64,000 nucleotides of DNA from Neptuniibacter sp. CAU 1671 (GTDB lineage Bacteria; Pseudomonadota; Gammaproteobacteria; Pseudomonadales; Balneatricaceae), in contig NZ_JARHUE010000003.1 in NCBI RefSeq assembly GCF_029222905.1, positions 1 through 64,000 on the forward strand. The letters run 5' to 3'. Positions 59,390 through 64,000 of the stretch are shown in pieces; the stretch's first letter is position 1; each line of letters opens with the position of its first letter. The notes below the pieces were generated by a model. That model was not told the origin of the DNA and made no database searches. It saw only the letters and a program-made list of their open reading frames with translations. The position numbers and the translations under genes were made by a program.

Positions 59390-61783
59390 TCAGAACAGGT
59401 TTTCTGTGGTCTGGCTTTGATTCGATGTGCCTGGTGTGCCTGCCATCTCAGTGGGCACATCCTCTTCCCGGAACACTTCAAACTCAGCGTTTTCCTGTCC
59501 GGGGTAGGCCAGCTTGCCGGATACCGGATCGATTTTGACAATGCTGATGCCCTCAGGCGGAACCGGTGCGTTTTCAGGCCGGTCCTTAAGTGCTTCACGC
59601 ATAAAATCTATCCAGATGGGTAGGGCTGCGGTACCGCCAAACTCGCGTCGGCCCAGCGTCGTTGGCTGGTCAAAACCGACCCAGACCGTTGTCACGACAT
59701 CACGATTGAAACCGGAGAACCAGGCATCTTTTTGGTCGTTAGTGGTTCCGGTCTTGCCTGCGAGATCCTGGCGGTTGAGTACCAGGGCTTTGGTGCCAGT
59801 ACCGCGCCGAATCACATCCTGCATCATATTGTAGGTCTGGTAAGCAACGCGTTCGTCGATTACGCGGGGGGCTAAAGGTCGGTCGGTCAATACCTGTCCC
59901 TGTGCTGACGAGGCTGGATTCTGCTCAGAAATCTGCATGCAGTCGGCGCATACCGTTGCAGGTGAAGCCTTGAACAGTTCTTCGCCCTCTGCGGTCTCAA
60001 CACGTTCAATAAAATAGGGTGAAACCTTGAAGCCTCCGTTGGCCAGACTGGCGTAACCGGTGACCAGCTGCAGAGGTGTGATATCCGCACTGCCCAGAGA
60101 GAGTGACAGGTTGTTAGGAAGTTCGTCCCGGTTAAAGCCGATCTGCTCAAGGAAATCCAGAGCGGTATTGATACCGATAGCACGTAACAGACGAATGGAA
60201 ACCAGATTTCGTGATTTATACAGCGCTACCCTTAACCGGGTAGGGCCATAAAACTGTTTGCTGTAGTTCTCGGGGCGCCAGTTGCCTTCCAGTTTTTCAT
60301 CATGAAATACAATCGGTGCATCATTTATGAGTGTGGCTGGGGTGTAACCCTGATTCAGGGCGGCGGCATAGATGAACGGCTTGAAATTGGAGCCAGGCTG
60401 CCGCGCAGCCATGGTGACACGGTTGAACTTGTTTTGACTGAAGCTGAACCCGCCCACCAGAGAGAGGATGGCGCCATTGTCGGGATTCAGAGAGACAAGT
60501 GCCGCCTGCGCTTTGGGTATCTGAGTCAGGCGTAGCTGATCGTCTTGTTGCAGAATGCGAATCAGGCCGCCGACAGTCACAATATCGCTGGGTTTTTCCG
60601 GTGCCTTGCCGGTGTAATTGACAGTTTTGTATGGGCGTGCCCACTTCATTCCATCCCAGGTAAGCTGGGTCTGTTGGCCGCCCTTTAACAGCAGTTGCAG
60701 TGTTTTATTTGCATCATCGACGCCAATCACAAGTGCAGGCTCCAGACCACCAAAAGCAGGAGTGTTTTTAAGGAGTTGCTGTTGCTCTTCTTCGGTCAGG
60801 GTCTGCAAATCAATCTGCTGCTCCGGGCCGTGATAGCCATGGCGTTCACTGTATTCCAGCAGGCCTTTGATTAAAGCGGTGTTGGCGGTGTTCTGCAGCT
60901 CACTGTTGACAGTGGTGAACACTTTGAAGCCTTCGGTGTAGAGGTCCTCACCATACTGTTCAAACAGTTCACTGCGAACCATCTCTGCCAGATAAGGTGC
61001 ACTCAGTTCTATATCGCTGCTGTGATATTTGGCCGTGACGGGTTTTTTGACCGCTTCTTCGTAGGCCTGATCTTCAATATAGCCCAAGCTATGCATGCGC
61101 TGCAGAATCCAGTTGCGTCGTTCCAGCGCGCGGGTTGGATTGGATATTGGGTTGAAAGCTGAAGGTGCTTTTGGCAGACCGGCTATCATTGCCAGTCGTT
61201 CAAGGCTCAAGTCCTGAATATTCTGGCCGTAATAGACATTAGCAGCCGCCTGAATGCCGTAGGCACGTTGACCGAGATAGATTTTGTTGATGTAGAGTTC
61301 CAGGATCTCTTCTTTGCTCAGTTCCTGCTCGATACGCAGGGCGAGGAGGATCTCCATGAACTTGCGGGTAAAGGTTCTTTCGCGGGTCAGGAAATAGTTT
61401 TTAGCGACCTGCATGGTGATTGTTGAGCCACCGCTCTGAATCTGGCCGCTTGAGGCCAGTTGGAATGCCGCTCGGGCCAGTCCTTTAATGTCGATGCCCG
61501 GATGCTCAAAGAACCGGCTGTCTTCAGCCGCAAGAATGGCATGAACAAAGGTGGGTGGAATGTCGTTGTAACTGATAGGTGTACGACGTTTTTCACCAAA
61601 TTCGGAGATGAGTTTATTGTCGGATGAGTAAATTCTGAGTGGCGTCTGTAGACGAACATCACGCAGAGTTTGCACATCCGGTAGTTGCGGTGAAAAATAG
61701 AGATACACGCCGCCAGTGGCAATGACAGCGGTGATCAGCCCGGCAAAAAAAAATTTAAGTAGTAGTTTTAACAGCGAAAACAT
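59390..61783 (-). CDS. mrcA: Penicillin-binding protein 1A
   Basis: 797 residues. Signal anchor (about 8-28), glycosyltransferase domain (about 55-230: AAEDSRFFEHPGIDIKGLARA in part, GGSTITMQVAKNYFL), an OB-like insert (about 330-420), and a transpeptidase with the three motifs S-x-x-K in PGSNFKPF, S-x-N in SRNLVS, and KTGTTND. It builds and cross-links peptidoglycan in the periplasm. Divergent from pilM by 154 bases, the conserved ponA-pilM arrangement. Confidence 0.97.
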   Translation of the reverse strand: MFSLLKLLLKFFFAGLITAVIATGGVYLYFSPQLPDVQTLRDVRLQTPLRIYSSDNKLISEFGEKRRTPISYNDIPPTFVHAILAAEDSRFFEHPGIDIKGLARAAFQLASSGQIQSGGSTITMQVAKNYFLTRERTFTRKFMEILLALRIEQELSKEEILELYINKIYLGQRAYGIQAAANVYYGQNIQDLSLERLAMIAGLPKAPSAFNPISNPTRALERRNWILQRMHSLGYIEDQAYEEAVKKPVTAKYHSSDIELSAPYLAEMVRSELFEQYGEDLYTEGFKVFTTVNSELQNTANTALIKGLLEYSERHGYHGPEQQIDLQTLTEEEQQQLLKNTPAFGGLEPALVIGVDDANKTLQLLLKGGQQTQLTWDGMKWARPYKTVNYTGKAPEKPSDIVTVGGLIRILQQDDQLRLTQIPKAQAALVSLNPDNGAILSLVGGFSFSQNKFNRVTMAARQPGSNFKPFIYAAALNQGYTPATLINDAPIVFHDEKLEGNWRPENYSKQFYGPTRLRVALYKSRNLVSIRLLRAIGINTALDFLEQIGFNRDELPNNLSLSLGSADITPLQLVTGYASLANGGFKVSPYFIERVETAEGEELFKASPATVCADCMQISEQNPASSAQGQVLTDRPLAPRVIDERVAYQTYNMMQDVIRRGTGTKALVLNRQDLAGKTGTTNDQKDAWFSGFNRDVVTTVWVGFDQPTTLGRREFGGTAALPIWIDFMREALKDRPENAPVPPEGISIVKIDPVSGKLAYPGQENAEFEVFREEDVPTEMAGTPGTSNQSQTTENLF

Positions 61784-61937
61784 GTGGTGTTATGCTAGTC
61801 TTCAGAACATACGGTGACCGGCATTATACCTACAGCTTGCCGTGCTACTCCACCGGGGGGCGGAATATAATTCTTAAAGTGGTGCTTATCGGGTAGCCGT
61901 AGGTGCGAATAAAACCATAAACGTAAGGATATTGTCT

Positions 61938-62996
61938 GTGTTTGGCTTTATGGAGAAAAAGTCCGGGGAGTTTGTCGGTATCGACATAGGTGCCTCGTCG
62001 ATCAAGCTGGTCGCCCTGTCCAAGCAAGGTAAAGGGTATTCACTTCAGGCATATGCGGTGGTCTCTCTTCCTGGTGGAGCCATTAATGATGGCAATATCC
62101 AAAACCCGGAAGTGGTATCAGAAGCTATCAGCAAAGCGTTACGTATTTCCGGTAGCAAGGCCGTTGAAGCTATTACGGCGGTGCCCTCCTCTGCAGTAAT
62201 CACAAAAACCCTGCAAATGAACGCCCTCTACACAGAACGTGATCTGGAAGAGCAGGTTCGTCTTGAGGCGGATCAGTTTATCCCCTATCCGCTCGATGAA
62301 GTGGCATTGGATTTTGAGATGCAGGGCCCTTCCTCGCTGCCTAACCTTAATCAGATTCTCGTTGTGGCGTGTCGTAAGGATGATGTTGAACAACGTGAAG
62401 ATGTTGTCACTGAAGGTGGTTTGAAGTGTCTGGTGGTTGATGTAGATACCTTTACGCTTGAGCGTGCAGTGAATCACATGATTCCAGGGCGACAGGATGA
62501 AGATCCATTAGTGGGGGTGGTTGACATCGGTGCTTCAACCCTGACGTTACATGTCTTGCGTGGCGATAAGATTGTATACACCCGCGAACAGGCGTTTGGG
62601 GGTAATGAATTAACCAACTCGATTCATCAGCAATATGGAATGTCTGCTGAAGAAGTAGAGCAAGCGTTGCGCAGTGGAGAACTTTCTCAGGAAATCACTG
62701 AGATGCTGGTGTTACCCTTCAGGGCGACAGTTGTGCAGCAGGTTTCCCGTGCGCTGCAGTTCTTTTATTCTTCCGGTGCTCACAGTGAACTGTCCCGCCT
62801 TCTGCTGGCAGGTGGTGTTGCCAATATCGAGGGGCTGGCCGGTATCATCGAGGAAGAGGTGGGTGTGCCGTCTGTAGTGGCCAATCCATTCAGTGATATG
62901 GCGATAAACAGCAAGGTTAATCGTGTTCGGCTTGAGCGTGATGCTTCAGCATTGCTGAAGGCGCTGGGTATGGCGATTCGTGGATTTGAGGAATAA
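61938..62996 (+). CDS. pilM: Type IV pilus assembly protein PilM
   Basis: 352 residues from the GTG at 61938, which has AAGGA at a suitable 8 bases; a TTG two codons upstream is too close to it. Actin-like ATPase fold: FVGIDIGASSIKLVAL (phosphate 1), VDIGASTLTLHVL (phosphate 2), RLLLAGGVANIEGL (adenosine). It binds the cytoplasmic tail of PilN and links the inner-membrane complex to the pilus motor. pilN and pilO follow at 12 and 2 bases. Confidence 0.96.
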   Translation: MFGFMEKKSGEFVGIDIGASSIKLVALSKQGKGYSLQAYAVVSLPGGAINDGNIQNPEVVSEAISKALRISGSKAVEAITAVPSSAVITKTLQMNALYTERDLEEQVRLEADQFIPYPLDEVALDFEMQGPSSLPNLNQILVVACRKDDVEQREDVVTEGGLKCLVVDVDTFTLERAVNHMIPGRQDEDPLVGVVDIGASTLTLHVLRGDKIVYTREQAFGGNELTNSIHQQYGMSAEEVEQALRSGELSQEITEMLVLPFRATVVQQVSRALQFFYSSGAHSELSRLLLAGGVANIEGLAGIIEEEVGVPSVVANPFSDMAINSKVNRVRLERDASALLKALGMAIRGFEE

Positions 62997-63008
62997 GGAA
63001 CGTCGACA

Positions 63009-63557
63009 ATGGCAAAAATAAACCTTAGGCCATGGCGTGAAGAGCGCTCAGAGCAGCGCCGCAAGCAATTTCTGACCAATGTTGTGGCATCCATTATATT
63101 GGGCGGTGTGCTTGTATTTGCCATGGGCTATTACTTTGATTTCATGAAAGAGCGCCAAAACAGCCGTAATGGTTTCTTGCGGACTGAAATCGCTAAGCTT
63201 GATGAGCAGATAAAAGAGATCAAAAAACTGAAAGAGCAAAAAGCGCGTCTGCTGGAGCGGTTGAACGCAATTGAAGAATTGCAGGGTACCCGGCCTTTGA
63301 TTGTGCGCACCTTCGATGAGCTGGTGCGGGTTATGCCGGATGATCTGTATTACTCATCCATAAGCAAAAAAGGCGAAAAAATTTCCATTACAGGTAATGC
63401 CGGAGACAACATCCAGGTTTCTAACTTGATGCGGAATATGGATGCCTCTGTCTGGTTTGGCGAACCAAACCTCAGCAAAGTGACCCGCCAGGGTAGCAAT
63501 GTGAAAAACTTTGTTTTGGCTGTTGATGCTTCAAAGCCTAACCCTGAGGTGGACTGA
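63009..63557 (+). CDS. pilN: Type IV pilus assembly protein PilN
   Basis: 182 residues. KINLRPWREERSEQRRKQF is the conserved cytoplasmic tail that binds PilM; one membrane segment (about 26-45), a coiled coil (about 50-95), then a ferredoxin-like periplasmic domain. It pairs with PilO. Confidence 0.96.
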   Translation: MAKINLRPWREERSEQRRKQFLTNVVASIILGGVLVFAMGYYFDFMKERQNSRNGFLRTEIAKLDEQIKEIKKLKEQKARLLERLNAIEELQGTRPLIVRTFDELVRVMPDDLYYSSISKKGEKISITGNAGDNIQVSNLMRNMDASVWFGEPNLSKVTRQGSNVKNFVLAVDASKPNPEVD

Positions 63558-63559
63558 TT

Positions 63560-64000
63560 ATGGATAAGTTGAAAAAAGCATTTGAAGGCTTTGACATCAA
63601 TGAGCTCGATTTTTCTCAGGCGGGCGACTGGCCGATCGGTGTTAAAATCGTTTCATACATTTTGATCGTTGCTATTCTGGCTGTTGGCGGCTGGTTTTAT
63701 TACGTGGAAGATAAAAAAATTCAGCTTCAGCGTGAGATCAAAAAAGAAACTGAGCTACGCCAGACCTACAAATCCAAGGCGTTTGAAGTCGCCAATCTTG
63801 CAGCACTGAAAAAACAGATGGCCGATGTGGAAGAGCGGTTTGCGGCAATACTGCTTCAGCTGCCTACTGAAAAAGAAGTTCCGGGGTTGTTGGAAGATAT
63901 TACCAATCTCGGTACCAGTGTCGGGCTCGATATTGGTTCGATTGCGCTGGCGTCGGAGCGAAAAGAAAAGTTTTATATAGAACTGCCGATCAATATCGTG
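63560..64000 (+). CDS. pilO: Type IV pilus assembly protein PilO, 5' part only
   Basis: 147 codons from the ATG at 63560, open to the window edge. Start MDKLKKAFEGFDINELDF, membrane segment (about 30-48), coiled coil (about 50-90) and the start of the periplasmic domain (LPTEKEVPGLLEDI). It follows the pilN stop by 2 bases. PilP and PilQ are expected outside the window. Confidence 0.95.
   Translation, partial: MDKLKKAFEGFDINELDFSQAGDWPIGVKIVSYILIVAILAVGGWFYYVEDKKIQLQREIKKETELRQTYKSKAFEVANLAALKKQMADVEERFAAILLQLPTEKEVPGLLEDITNLGTSVGLDIGSIALASERKEKFYIELPINIV

Noticed and set aside
61823-61871. Two TATAAT-like sequences between mrcA and pilM
   Set aside because: They lie on opposite strands in the right region, but no -35 element at a proper distance was found for either, so no promoter is called.

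Overview
The window is chromosomal DNA from a gammaproteobacterium, most likely a marine, Oceanospirillaceae-type relative of Pseudomonas. The main reason is gene order. From about 48.2 kb to the right edge the genes run ubiJ, ubiE, DUF971, hslU, hslV, SPOR protein, argS, priA, rpmE, nuclease, malic enzyme, mrcA, pilM, pilN, pilO, which is close to the order I recall around pilM-ponA-priA-argS-hslVU in Pseudomonas aeruginosa. The genus is inference. The window opens in the 3' end of an rRNA operon (5S rRNA plus terminator).

Left part (0.2-11.4 kb): two small membrane-anchored proteins; a minus-strand operon of a TonB-dependent receptor, a periplasmic binding protein and a BarA-like hybrid histidine kinase; an FhaC/ShlB-type transporter preceded by a repeat-rich lipoprotein with no basic residues in its mature part; a 2-oxoglutarate oxygenase; a 49-residue lipoprotein; and a PRC-barrel protein. 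An AT-rich 0.55 kb gap follows.

Middle (11.9-24.5 kb): a six-gene copper-resistance cluster (His/Met/Cys-rich protein, DUF411 protein, CopA multicopper oxidase, CopB, Cu P-type ATPase, cupredoxin); a LysR regulator divergent from the glutathione-dependent formaldehyde pathway (FrmA-type dehydrogenase and S-formylglutathione hydrolase); a zinc-ribbon/coiled-coil/SUMF1 protein behind an FNR/Anr-like box; and a TMEM165/GDT1-type Mn exporter preceded by a yybP-ykoY (Mn2+) riboswitch.

Signalling and accessory region (24.8-48.2 kb): a hybrid kinase with a GGDEF response regulator and two binding proteins; EthD protein; MFS exporter; serA; ppnP; GAF-GGDEF protein; LysR/MFS pair; FAH-family, DUF2927 and HemJ/CopD-like proteins; a sigma-54 activator; a PhnD-like binding protein overlapping a GGDEF-EAL-CZB protein; and a zinc-uptake operon under a clear Zur-box promoter but with no ATPase gene.

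Right core block (48.2-64 kb): ubiquinone synthesis, HslVU protease (candidate sigma-32 promoter), translation, replication restart, malic enzyme, PBP1A and the start of the pilMNO operon. No insertion sequence, CRISPR array, phage or tRNA was seen.

Two themes stand out. Four periplasmic binding proteins lie beside two-component or c-di-GMP proteins with no transporter genes near them, and three diguanylate cyclase domains carry an intact GG(D/E)EF motif and an inhibitory RxxD site. The least explained locus is the repeat lipoprotein plus FhaC-like transporter at 7.0-9.6 kb.
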